64,000 nt of DNA from positions 62,001 through 126,000 of the forward strand of contig NZ_RXOB02000022.1 of the NCBI RefSeq assembly GCF_004143485.2, in the 5' to 3' direction. Shown here piece by piece: positions 34,692 to 43,111 of this stretch. Position 1 is the stretch's first letter, and every line of letters begins with the position of its first letter. The notes below the pieces were generated by a model. The model was given only the letters and a program-made list of their open reading frames with translations, was not told where the DNA came from and searched no databases. The position numbers and the translations under genes were made by a program. This DNA comes from Halorussus amylolyticus. Its GTDB lineage: Archaea > Halobacteriota > Halobacteria > Halobacteriales > Haladaptataceae.

Positions 34692-36020
34692 TCAGGAGTC
34701 GAACTTCTCTATCATGCCGCGACCGAGGTAGCCGAGTTCCGAGTAGCAGTTCGCGAGGTCCTTGTACACGTTGTACTTCGTGGAGTAGTCCCACGTGCCG
34801 TAGTCGCGTTCGCTCTCGTTTTCGAGGATTTCGTAGTAGATGTCGCTGGCGTACTGAGTCGAGGTCTCGGCCATGTTCTCGGCGGCGGTCTTCGGGTAGA
34901 CGTAGCCCGCGGTGTCGCTGTCGCGCATAATCTGCTCCATCGACTTCGTCTCGCTGGAGAAGTTGGGGTCTTCGTCCCAGAAGTCACGCAGTAGGTCTTC
35001 GAAGCCGTAGTGGAGCCATCTCTTGGGGTTCTTTTCGGGGCCGGACCACGTCATCTCGAAGCCAGCCTGCTCGATGCCCATCCCGGTGTGGAGCGGTTGG
35101 GCCATGTCCTGAAGGTAGTGGAGCGCCCAGCCGAACGTCTTGCCGTCGTCGTCCGAACTGGCGGCGTAGTAGAAGGTGTTGGTCGCGTCCGGGGCCTTTC
35201 CGAGTCCGGCCGGAATATCGACGGAGCCGAACGGACCGAACGAAATCGACGCGATGCTCGGGTCGTAGTACTGGGCGTAGTTCGTGTGGAACACGTCGAG
35301 CGCGCTGGCGACGATATCGCACGCCTTGTCCTTGTAGCCGTCGAGCGCGCCAGCGTCGATTTGGTCGCAGATGCCCTCGACTTCGCCGCGGGCCTCCTCG
35401 CCGAATTCGTCCGGGTCGTCCGAGGCCTGCACGATGGGGTACTCGTAGAGGCTCGCGTCCGCGCTGTCGAGGAGCACTTCGGTGATGTCTTTGTGATGGT
35501 TCTTGTCCCACTGGGGAGTCACGTCGGCGTCGCTCTCTGCGTGGTCGTCCGACGCCTCGCCGGAGAACACCCGAATCGCGTTCCGGTGACGGCGCTGGGC
35601 CTCGGCGTCGTCTTTCGCCGGGTAAATCGGCTCGGTCTTCGCCTCCGGGGCCAGTTCGATGACCGTGTCGTCGCCGTCCGAGACGTGCTCTACGGGGTAG
35701 TCCTTCCGGAGGTCGAGGACGTACTGGAGCGCCCGGCCGTAGTCCTTCCCGGAGAGGTTCGAGGATTTGAAGTGGCGCTTGACGGCCTTCTTCGACACCG
35801 CGAGCAGTTCGGGATGGGAGGTGACGCTCCGGAGCGACGGTCCGAATCGGGTCGTCGTCTTGTCCGGATACGGTCGCTCGAAGTCGTCGTACGGAATCTC
35901 CTCCTCGGACTCCGCGGCGGCGACACCGGTCCCGCCGACGGCGAGGCCGACACCGACAGCGGACATCCGCTTGAGTGCGCTTCTACGGCTGATACTTTCG
36001 AGACGGAATCTCTCTGACAT
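34692..36020 (-). CDS. Tat-exported zinc-dependent phospholipase C-like protein
   Basis: The 442-residue protein has a twin-arginine signal (SRRSALKRMSAVGVGLAVGG, cleavage near VAAAES). The mature part contains WDKNHHKDITE and the zinc-dependent phospholipase C / S1-P1 nuclease motif LHYLQDMAQPLHTG with a later HYGFED, all potential zinc ligands. It should act outside the cell; archaeal lipids are ether-linked, so phosphodiesterase activity on a different substrate (for example extracellular nucleic acid or foreign lipid) is as likely as phospholipase activity. The upstream region is AT-rich. Confidence 0.78.
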   Translation of the reverse strand: MSERFRLESISRRSALKRMSAVGVGLAVGGTGVAAAESEEEIPYDDFERPYPDKTTTRFGPSLRSVTSHPELLAVSKKAVKRHFKSSNLSGKDYGRALQYVLDLRKDYPVEHVSDGDDTVIELAPEAKTEPIYPAKDDAEAQRRHRNAIRVFSGEASDDHAESDADVTPQWDKNHHKDITEVLLDSADASLYEYPIVQASDDPDEFGEEARGEVEGICDQIDAGALDGYKDKACDIVASALDVFHTNYAQYYDPSIASISFGPFGSVDIPAGLGKAPDATNTFYYAASSDDDGKTFGWALHYLQDMAQPLHTGMGIEQAGFEMTWSGPEKNPKRWLHYGFEDLLRDFWDEDPNFSSETKSMEQIMRDSDTAGYVYPKTAAENMAETSTQYASDIYYEILENESERDYGTWDYSTKYNVYKDLANCYSELGYLGRGMIEKFDS

Positions 36021-36124
36021 CGGGGAAATATATTATACGTAGCAGTATAAATCTTATCTATTAAGTATACTAAATTTATATAGAAACACAAGAGGCTTAT
36101 CCTTCCGCGCGATTCGATAATTCG
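36021..36124. promoter_or_regulatory. AT-rich divergent promoter region
   Basis: About 100 bases of strong AT content, with TATTATACG, TATAAATC and TATACTAAATTTATATAG, serve the divergent phospholipase-like and lipoprotein genes. Confidence 0.55.
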
Positions 36125-37135
36125 ATGACTTCGACTCGTTCGCGCCGAACGTTCCTCGTCGGGGTCGCCACCGGAGTCGGAACGGCGCTCGCTGGCTGTT
36201 CCGGTGACACCGGTCTCACGTCCCGATTCCGGACGTTCCCCGTGGGCGAGAGTCTCGACGCGGTGGCCGACGCCTACCTGCTCGACGACCTCGCCGAGAC
36301 GACGGCCCAGTACGCCGTCGATTACCCGACCGCGCACAAGCGGTCGGTAATCGAGACCCTGTTCGAGTCGGGGTCGGTCACGACCGACGGACTCCAGTTC
36401 ACCGGTCGGGCCGAGTTCGGCACGACGACGAGGGTGTTTCCGCGATTCGCGAGACGAGACGGGACGATTTATCAAATCGTGCCGACCGACCGCTCGGAGA
36501 CGACCGCGACCCGGTGGGTGTTCTACCTGGACCTGACCGACGAGGAACCCGACTCGTCGGCGACCGTCGTCTCCGAACCGCCGTCGTCGCTGTCGGAGAC
36601 CGACCGGACGATAGTCGAGCAGGCGATGGAGCGCACCGCGGCGTCGCGGTCGTCGCCGCTCGACGCCGACGATTCGGAGTTCCCCTACCGCGGTGTCCAG
36701 TTCCACGAGGGGTTGGACCCCTCCGAGAGCGACCTGATTCCGAATCCGCCGTTCGACTACGTCGAGCGCAACGACAACCGCTTCGCCGCGCTCGCCGAGC
36801 GCGGGACGGTGACGGTGACCGAGTACTCCTTCGAAGCGCGCGCAGTCGGCACGTCGGCCGAGGAACTGGTGTCGTACCTCGACGAGGAGGTCGTCGATGC
36901 GCGCTTCGACCGCGAGCAACTGTCGGCCGAGGCGACCGACGTGCTCGACACCGCGACCGCGACCGAATCAGGTCGCCTCTACACCGAGGAGGGTCGGCTG
37001 TCGGACGGTCTGCGAACCGTCGCCGACCGACTCGGCATGGGCGAGCACATGCCGAGTCGGTCGGCGGCGTCGTTCGACCAGTCGCTGTGTCGGTACGGCG
37101 GGGAGTGGTACGAGGCGAGACTGACCATCCGCTAA
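36125..37135 (+). CDS. hypothetical Tat lipoprotein
   Basis: A 336-residue protein starting MTSTRSRRTFLVGVATGVG and ending its signal at LAGC (Cys about residue 25). The mature region is an alpha/beta domain with EFGTTTRVFPRFARRDGTIY and RYGGEWYEARLTI. No known domain is recognised. It faces away from the secreted phospholipase-like gene and shares its promoter region, so both may respond to the same signal. The function is unknown. Confidence 0.7.
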   Translation: MTSTRSRRTFLVGVATGVGTALAGCSGDTGLTSRFRTFPVGESLDAVADAYLLDDLAETTAQYAVDYPTAHKRSVIETLFESGSVTTDGLQFTGRAEFGTTTRVFPRFARRDGTIYQIVPTDRSETTATRWVFYLDLTDEEPDSSATVVSEPPSSLSETDRTIVEQAMERTAASRSSPLDADDSEFPYRGVQFHEGLDPSESDLIPNPPFDYVERNDNRFAALAERGTVTVTEYSFEARAVGTSAEELVSYLDEEVVDARFDREQLSAEATDVLDTATATESGRLYTEEGRLSDGLRTVADRLGMGEHMPSRSAASFDQSLCRYGGEWYEARLTIR

Positions 37136-37318
37136 TCGGGGTTTACCGCGGCGCATTCCGCTGTCTTTCTCGGTCGCGTCTCCGACTCGGGCGACCGCCG
37201 CGACGCCGCGCCGACGCGGTCGGTAATCCCGCATGTCATCCGCGAAGGAGCCGTATAACAATGGGTGGTCTCGTCGTTGGTCGGTTGCGAGGCGCTCGCG
37301 CGCCCGCTTCTGATACCT

Positions 37319-37690
37319 ATGACCTCGGACGGACGCTACTGGCCGACGCTGACTCGCACCCGAAATCACGCGACCGCCACGCTCTCGGGCGTGGGTCGCG
37401 TCGAGCGGGCGCTGTGGGTGCTCGTCGCGGTCGGACTCGTGGGCGACCTGCTCACGACGTACTACGGACTTCGACTCGGTCTCACCGAGTCGAATCCGGT
37501 GGCTCGGGCCGCGATGGGCCAGTTCGGGTTCGCGGCGATGGTTGCGCTCAAGCTGTTCGCGGTCGGCGTCGGCGTGGCGTGTCGTCAACTGCTCTCGGAG
37601 CGCCACGGTCCGCTCGTGCCCGCGGGACTGGCGGTGCCGTGGCTGGCCGCGACCGGAATCAATCTCTCGCTGTACGCGGCCGTGGTGTAG
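37319..37690 (+). CDS. DUF5658 membrane protein
   Basis: A 123-residue protein with a basic N-terminus and three transmembrane helices. The segments LVGDLLTTYYGLRLGLTESN and VALKLFAVGVGV match the DUF5658 pattern (Asp-Thr-Thr turn, ESNP). The family is widespread in haloarchaea and of unknown function. GCCGTATAACAATGGG about 65 bp upstream resembles the recurring promoter motif. Confidence 0.78.
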   Translation: MTSDGRYWPTLTRTRNHATATLSGVGRVERALWVLVAVGLVGDLLTTYYGLRLGLTESNPVARAAMGQFGFAAMVALKLFAVGVGVACRQLLSERHGPLVPAGLAVPWLAATGINLSLYAAVV

Positions 37691-37782
37691 CCGCGAATCG
37701 CACCGGGAACCGACTCCGGTTTCGGTTCGTCGTCGCACTGCTCCGACGAAAGGAATTTAACGGGTTCGTGTGACGCGCACGT

Positions 37783-38838
37783 ATGCCCCCGGTTTCACGA
37801 CGACGCTATCTCGAAACCGCCTCGGTTCTCGGCGCGACGGCGCTCGCGGGATGCGGCGGACAGGTGTTGGAACGCGGCGACTCCGAGGAGGAAGCCGAAC
37901 TCCGCGAGCGCGTCGAGACGCTCGAAACCCAGAACGACAACCTCCGAGCCAAACTCGACCGTCAAAACGAGACGGTCGAAACCTCGACGACCGAACGCGA
38001 GCGACTCGAAACGAGGCTGGCCGAGGAGCGAAACGAGACCCGGCAACTTCGACAGCAACTCGAAAATCGGACCGGGGAGGTCGAGGCGCTCCGGGCGCGA
38101 ATCGAGTCCCAGGAGGAGCGAATCACCCAACTCCAGGAGACCATCTCGGTCCTCCAAGCCGACAGCGACGAGAGCCGATTCGACGAGGCGACTCGGGACG
38201 CCGCGCTCGAACTCGGCGAGCAGGTCCGCGAATCGGTCGTCTTTCTCGAAATGCGTCACGAAGGCAGGCGGAGTCAGGGAACCGGCTTTTTCATCGGTCA
38301 CGACCGAATCGTGACGAACAGCCACGTCGTTGGGCAGGCGACCGACATCACCTGCTGGACGCTCGGTGGCGACACGCTCGGAGTCGAGGTGGTCGGTCGC
38401 GTCGAGAGCGCCGACCCCGACGTGGCGCTGCTCGCCGTGACCGACGGCGAGGGCGACCCCCTGGAGACCGGTGACTCCCGGACGCTCTCGGCCGACCAGC
38501 CGCTCGTGCAGGTCGGCCATCCGGGGTCATTCGGCAACTGGGTCATCTCGCTCGGGACGTTCGTGCGCCGGGAGACCTACCGGAGCGCCGACGGCGGCAC
38601 CCACACCGAACTCAAGACGCTGGTGCCGACCATCCCCGGAAACAGCGGGTCGCCGCTGTTGACTCTCGACGGCGACGTGGTCGGCCTCACCTACGCGGGC
38701 GTTCCCCAGACGTACCGACCGCCCGACGAGGCACCCCAGCCCGCGCCCTCGGCGGTGTACGAAGCCGTCGCGCCACAGACGTACACCCTCCACGAGACGA
38801 TAGAGCGGGTCCAGCGACAGCTCGGCGAGTGGGAGTAA
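37783..38838 (+). CDS. lipoprotein S1C-type serine protease with coiled-coil stalk
   Basis: The 351-residue protein begins MPPVSRRRYLETASVLGATA (Tat-type), lipobox LAGC, Cys about residue 24. Residues about 35-125 are a continuous coiled coil (heptads of Leu/Ile and Glu/Arg). Residues about 145-335 are a trypsin-like/HtrA protease domain with His in VTNSHVVG, Asp in DPDVALLAV and Ser in IPGNSGSPLL. No PDZ domain follows. The coiled coil could lift the protease off the membrane and oligomerise it. Likely role: extracellular quality control or processing of surface proteins. Confidence 0.82.
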   Translation: MPPVSRRRYLETASVLGATALAGCGGQVLERGDSEEEAELRERVETLETQNDNLRAKLDRQNETVETSTTERERLETRLAEERNETRQLRQQLENRTGEVEALRARIESQEERITQLQETISVLQADSDESRFDEATRDAALELGEQVRESVVFLEMRHEGRRSQGTGFFIGHDRIVTNSHVVGQATDITCWTLGGDTLGVEVVGRVESADPDVALLAVTDGEGDPLETGDSRTLSADQPLVQVGHPGSFGNWVISLGTFVRRETYRSADGGTHTELKTLVPTIPGNSGSPLLTLDGDVVGLTYAGVPQTYRPPDEAPQPAPSAVYEAVAPQTYTLHETIERVQRQLGEWE

Positions 38839-38856
38839 ACTGCCTCGAACCGATAC

Positions 38857-39360
38857 TTACTCTTCGTCGCGCTTGAGCGCCAGCACGGTCCTGTCGAACT
38901 CGCAGACGAGGGTTTCGTCGGTCTCGGTCTCGGTCTCGTTCGCGTCTTCTGTTCCCTTGCCGTCCCCGCCGACTTTGAACGCCTCGACGTGCATCGTCAC
39001 GACGCCGCGCTCGCCGTCGGAGGTCTCGCGCTTGTCGGTCACGGTCGATTGGGCGCGGACGGTGTCGCCGTGGAACACCGGGTTCGGATGCTCGACGCCG
39101 TCGTAGCTGAGGTTGGCGACGATGGTGCCGTCGGTGGTGTCGGGAATCGAGAGGCCGACCGCGAGGCTCATCGTGTAGAGACCGTTGACCAGTCGGTCGC
39201 CGAACTGGGTGTCGGCCGCGAAGTCGGCGTCGAGGTGGAGCGGCTGTTGGTTCATCGTCATGTCACAGAAGCGCTGATTGTCGCTCTCGCTGATGGTGCG
39301 GCGCTTCTCGTGGGCTATCGTCTCGCCCACCTCGAACTCCTCGTAGTAGAGACCCGTCAT
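38857..39360 (-). CDS. MaoC-family hotdog dehydratase
   Basis: A 167-residue single-hotdog protein with YYEEFEVGETIAHEKRRTIS and the hydratase 2 motif MNQQPLHLDADFA followed by FGDRLVNGLYTMSL. The Asp and His in this region are the expected catalytic residues for hydration of enoyl-CoA. An acidic Thr/Glu insertion (GKGTEDANETETETDE) lies near residue 145. With the CitE-like lyase 1.4 kb downstream it might act on C4-C5 dicarboxyl-CoA intermediates (methylaspartate-cycle type chemistry), an inference from context only. Confidence 0.8.
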   Translation of the reverse strand: MTGLYYEEFEVGETIAHEKRRTISESDNQRFCDMTMNQQPLHLDADFAADTQFGDRLVNGLYTMSLAVGLSIPDTTDGTIVANLSYDGVEHPNPVFHGDTVRAQSTVTDKRETSDGERGVVTMHVEAFKVGGDGKGTEDANETETETDETLVCEFDRTVLALKRDEE

Positions 39361-39469
39361 ATCTCGTCGGTCGGCACGACACCGCAAAAATCCCGCGGAT
39401 TCGGGGCCGAGACGGGGTTCGGGGACCGAGACGACGGGGAGTACGCGCTGCCTACCCTCCCGGTAATCG

Positions 39470-39481
39470 GCCCATAACAAA
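39470..39481 (+). promoter_or_regulatory. ATAACAAAG promoter-like motif
   Basis: CCCATAACAAAGGG is located about 55 bp before the ATG at 39532, comparable to sites before 5343 and 37319. Confidence 0.4.
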
Positions 39482-39531
39482 GGGTACGACCGGAATAACT
39501 TGGTTCGCAGTCAGTCACAGTCGAGGTATCC

Positions 39532-40713
39532 ATGTCCGAGAACACACGCCGGTTCGAGTGGGCGCAACCACGAGGGGAATGTGAGCGCGTCGGCTCCGCC
39601 GCCGGGAACGAGGTCGCTCCGCGAACGACGCCGAGCGACCCGTCTGTCCCCGGCGGCCGGTCGGACGCACGCGAGCGGCGCGGACCGCGCCGCTCGCGTG
39701 AGCGTCCGTCGAACGCCGACGCCGACATCCGGCGCGAAGCTTCGGACGACATCCGGGAGCGATTCCGGTTTCGAGCGGGCGGTTCGCTCGATACGCCGCC
39801 CGTCGTACGCGACGGACGCGTGTACCTCGGCTGTGCGGACGGCTGCACGTACGCACTCGACTCCGACGGCTCCGAGCGCTGGACCGCCCGAATCGGCGGG
39901 CGGCTCACGGCCCCCGCGCTCGGTGACGGTCTCGTCTACGTCGGGCGCGACGACGGAGTCGTCGTCGCGCTCGACGCCGTCACCGGCGAACGTCGGTGGC
40001 GGGCCGCGCCGGTCGGCGGGCTTCAGGCCGCGCCGGTCGTCGCCGACGCGACCGTGTACGCGGCGGGCGACAGCGGCCGGGTCGCGGCCCTCGACGCCCG
40101 AGACGGCGGTCGCGTCGGGACGTTCCGAAACGCCGCCCGCGCCGTCTGTTCCCTCGCTGTCCGCGACGAACGGCTCCTCCTCGCGAGCCTCGACGGCGGC
40201 GCGTTCGCCCATGACCGAACCGACGGCCGGGAGCGGTGGCGGTTCGCGCCTGGCGTCGCAGTTCGGGGCGCGCCAGCGGTCGCCGACGACACCGCCTACC
40301 TCGGAACCGTGGACGGCGGCCGAGTCCATGCCGTCTCGTCCGTCACCGGACGCGAACAGTGGCGCGTCGAGACCGGCGGGGGCGTGTGGGCCTCGCCGAC
40401 GGTCGCAGACGGAGCCGTCTTCGTCGGGAGCGCCGACGGCTTCGTCTACGCGCTCGACGCCGCCGACGGGTCGGTCCGGTGGCGCGTCGAAACCGGTGCG
40501 CGGATTTGGGCGTCGGCGACCGTCGCCGGGGACCTCGTCCTCGTCGGGAACGACGCCGGGGCGGTGTACGCGATAGACCGGGCGGAGGGGACCGTTCGGT
40601 GGTGTTTCCGGGCGCAGGGGGCGGTCGTCGCTCCGGTCGCGGTCGCGGATTCGACGGTGTACGTCGCCGACCGGGGCGGACGGATTTACGGACTGCCGAA
40701 GGACCCGGATTGA
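39532..40713 (+). CDS. PQQ-like beta-propeller repeat protein
   Basis: A 393-residue protein without signal peptide. After a charged, poorly conserved N-terminal 80 residues there are seven or eight repeats of about 38-40 residues of the form DGxVYVGxxDGxVYALDAxxGxxRW (for example FVGSADGFVYALDAADGSV). This is the PQQ enzyme-like beta-propeller fold. No metal-cofactor site is evident, so it is probably a scaffold or binding protein. It is cytoplasmic unless translated from another start. It precedes the CitE-like gene by 26 bp and may form an operon with it. Confidence 0.8.
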   Translation: MSENTRRFEWAQPRGECERVGSAAGNEVAPRTTPSDPSVPGGRSDARERRGPRRSRERPSNADADIRREASDDIRERFRFRAGGSLDTPPVVRDGRVYLGCADGCTYALDSDGSERWTARIGGRLTAPALGDGLVYVGRDDGVVVALDAVTGERRWRAAPVGGLQAAPVVADATVYAAGDSGRVAALDARDGGRVGTFRNAARAVCSLAVRDERLLLASLDGGAFAHDRTDGRERWRFAPGVAVRGAPAVADDTAYLGTVDGGRVHAVSSVTGREQWRVETGGGVWASPTVADGAVFVGSADGFVYALDAADGSVRWRVETGARIWASATVAGDLVLVGNDAGAVYAIDRAEGTVRWCFRAQGAVVAPVAVADSTVYVADRGGRIYGLPKDPD

Positions 40714-40739
40714 AACCCTCGGGGGTCGTCGGTCCGGGT

Positions 40740-41597
40740 ATGGCTCGCAGAAGTCTCATGTTCACGCCGGGCGACCGCCCGGAGATGCTTCGCAAGGCCC
40801 CGAGCGCGGGTGCCGACGTGATTATCTTCGACCTTGAGGACGCGGTCGCGCCCGGCCGAAAGGCCGAAGCGCGCGAAGTGGTCAACGACGTTCTCGCCGA
40901 CCCCGATTTCGACCCCGACTGCGAGGTCTGCGTGCGACTCAACCCCGCCGGAATCGCGGCCGACGACGACCTCCGGGGAGTCCTCGGCGACGGCGCGGCC
41001 GACTCGCTCGACGCCGTCATGGCACCCATGACCGAGTCGCCCGACGACGTGGAGACGCTCGCGCGAATCCTGGCCGAACGCGGGTGTCGAGTCCCTATCT
41101 TCGCGCTGGTCGAGACCGCGACCGGGATTCTCCGGGCCGAGGAAATCGCCCGCGTCTCGGAGGTCGATGCGCTCGTCTTCGGCGCGGAGGACCTCGCGGC
41201 CGACATCGGCGCGACCCGGACGGACGAAGGGACGGAAGTCCTCCACGCGCGCGAGCACGTCGTCCTCGCGGCGAGCGCCGCGGGCGTGGACGCGCTCGAC
41301 ACCGTCTTCACTGACATCGAGGACATCGACGGACTCGCCGACGACGCCGCGTTCGCGGTCCAGTTGGGCTACGACGGCAAGATGGCGATTCACCCCGCGC
41401 AGGTGTCGGTCATCAACGACGCGTTCACCCCTGCCCCCGAACGGGTCGAGTGGGCCGAGCGCGTGTTCGAGGCGAAGGAGGACGCCGACGCCGAGGGTCG
41501 CGGCGTCTTCCGGGTGGACGGCGAGATGATAGACGCGCCGCTCATCGCGCAGGCCGAACGGGTGCTTGAGTACGCGGACGCCGCGGGCGAGCGGTAG
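40740..41597 (+). CDS. HpcH/HpaI aldolase, CitE-like CoA lyase
   Basis: The 285-residue TIM-barrel protein has the CitE family signatures: RRSLMFTPGDRPEML, FDLEDAVAPGRK (metal-binding Asp/Glu), FALVETATGILRAE and VFGAEDLAADIG, plus GYDGKMAIHPAQV. Enzymes of this group cleave malyl-CoA, methylmalyl-CoA or citramalyl-CoA. In haloarchaea the methylaspartate cycle uses such a lyase. The nearby MaoC-family gene on the opposite strand could supply the corresponding hydratase. The substrate is not proven by sequence. Confidence 0.85.
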   Translation: MARRSLMFTPGDRPEMLRKAPSAGADVIIFDLEDAVAPGRKAEAREVVNDVLADPDFDPDCEVCVRLNPAGIAADDDLRGVLGDGAADSLDAVMAPMTESPDDVETLARILAERGCRVPIFALVETATGILRAEEIARVSEVDALVFGAEDLAADIGATRTDEGTEVLHAREHVVLAASAAGVDALDTVFTDIEDIDGLADDAAFAVQLGYDGKMAIHPAQVSVINDAFTPAPERVEWAERVFEAKEDADAEGRGVFRVDGEMIDAPLIAQAERVLEYADAAGER

Positions 41598-41721
41598 CAA
41601 CTTCGGCGCTGTTGAGATATGCAGCAGTCGATGGGAACAGTCGGGGAACCAGAGAGCGCATAGTTAGCGCCCGAGGTCGCCGGCCGAAATGCGTGGGCAG
41701 TGATTAGTACGGACTAGAATG

Positions 41722-42897
41722 TCATCGGGAAGTCTCCGACTGCCGGTGTTCGCTGGCCTTCGACGTTGGCCGACTTCGCTCATGACTGATGACGACGAAA
41801 TGGTCCGAGTTTTCTTGGTCGAAGCACCTGATGTGGACTTCTACGGGGAACGTCGAGCCGTCACGGCATTGATAGGTGCTTTCCAGTTTCTGAGACTCAC
41901 CGGGACTCATCTCCTTCCAGATCGACGTCGCTTCGTCGGCATCGATTTCCTTATCGAGGTCCCAAACGGCCATGTCGGTTAATTCTGCTTCGCTATAGCC
42001 AGTCCGTTCACAGAGACGGGGGTTCGGGTCGATAATCCGGCCGTCCGAATCGTGGAAATTAATCATATCTGGGGATTGATCGAAGAGGGCCCGGAGTCGA
42101 GCCGAGGTTTGCTGTAGCCGGTCCTCACGTTCTTTTCGTTCGGTGATGTCCTGGACGACGCCCAAGGCCTTTGTCGGCGAGCCGGTGTCGTCAACCGTGA
42201 CCTCGGCCCGTTCACGGATCCATCGCGTCTCGCCGTCTTCAGTCACGATACGGTGTTCGATGTCGTACTCTTCCCCGTCGAGGGCGGCACTCCACGCCGC
42301 ATCGACGGCCGCCCTGTCCGCCGGATGGACGTAGTCGAGAAACTGATCGTGGTCTATGCACGTCTCACTGTCGTCGATGCGGAAGATGTCGTAGACCGTA
42401 TCCGACCAGTATATCTTGTCGGCAAAAATATCATTCTCCCAACTCCCGAGGTCTGCTATCAATTGCGCCTGCTGGAGGTGTGACTTTCGCTCTTCGAGCT
42501 CACGTTGTGCGTGGGCTCGTTCGACGTTGTTCACAATGCGATTTGCCAGGATTTCGTACTGTTCTGTGCGAGCCTGTTTCTGGAGGTAGTCCGAGACGCC
42601 AGCGGAGATGGCCTTACTGGCCACTTCTTCAGACCCTTTTCCAGTAAAGAGAATAAACGGGAGGTCGGGATACGACTCTCGAACGGATTTGAGAAATTCG
42701 ATGCCGTTCTTTTCCGGCATGTCGTGGTCGGAGACGATGCAGTCGACCTCGGTATCGTCGAGCCGTTTTATTCCTTCCACTGGATTCGCTTCGGTGTCCA
42801 CGTCGAGACGGTCGTTCTCCCGTTCAAGAAACTCCGCAGTGAGCTCTGCAATATTTTCGTCATCTTCGACATGTAACACGCGAATGGTGGCGTCCAT
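41722..42897 (-). CDS. response regulator with two PAS domains, probably truncated sensor
   Basis: The 391-residue protein starts with a receiver domain: phosphoacceptor Asp in DCIVSDHDMPEKNG and Lys in LFTGKGSE. Two PAS domains follow at about 145-265 (SWENDIFADKIYWSDTVYDI; PAC region ERAEVTVDDTGSP) and 270-370 (SPDMINFHDSDGRIIDPNPR). It ends soon after VVISHE, where related haloarchaeal proteins continue into a histidine kinase; no H-box, N-box or G-box follows in any frame over the 120 bases downstream. The gene is visibly less GC-rich than its neighbours, suggesting transfer. It may act only as a phosphorelay receiver. Confidence 0.78.
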   Translation of the reverse strand: MDATIRVLHVEDDENIAELTAEFLERENDRLDVDTEANPVEGIKRLDDTEVDCIVSDHDMPEKNGIEFLKSVRESYPDLPFILFTGKGSEEVASKAISAGVSDYLQKQARTEQYEILANRIVNNVERAHAQRELEERKSHLQQAQLIADLGSWENDIFADKIYWSDTVYDIFRIDDSETCIDHDQFLDYVHPADRAAVDAAWSAALDGEEYDIEHRIVTEDGETRWIRERAEVTVDDTGSPTKALGVVQDITERKEREDRLQQTSARLRALFDQSPDMINFHDSDGRIIDPNPRLCERTGYSEAELTDMAVWDLDKEIDADEATSIWKEMSPGESQKLESTYQCRDGSTFPVEVHIRCFDQENSDHFVVISHERSRPTSKASEHRQSETSR

Positions 42898-42971
42898 ACT
42901 CAGAGCTTAATTATGACTTTGTATAATAATTATCATAATTTTCGCACACGTTCATCTCAAATAGGGAACTG

Positions 42972-43069
42972 TTCGGCAGGCCGAAAGAGCAAGTGATTCA
43001 GCAGACAACTGCTGAAAGAAACGGAGTCGTTGCACCGAACTCACACCCTGTATTCAGCACAGTGCTGAA
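42972..43069. promoter_or_regulatory. cluster of three related inverted repeats
   Basis: TTCGGC-AG-GCCGAA (42972-42985), TTCAGCAG-ACAA-CTGCTGAA (42997-43016) and TTCAGCAC-A-GTGCTGAA (43053-43069) share the half-site TTCRGC. They lie after the gdhB stop and 75-172 bp upstream of the response regulator gene (minus strand). Confidence 0.5.
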
Positions 43070-43111
43070 ACCTATCCCCGAAAAACGGTTTCAACAAAGC
43101 CGAAACGCCGT

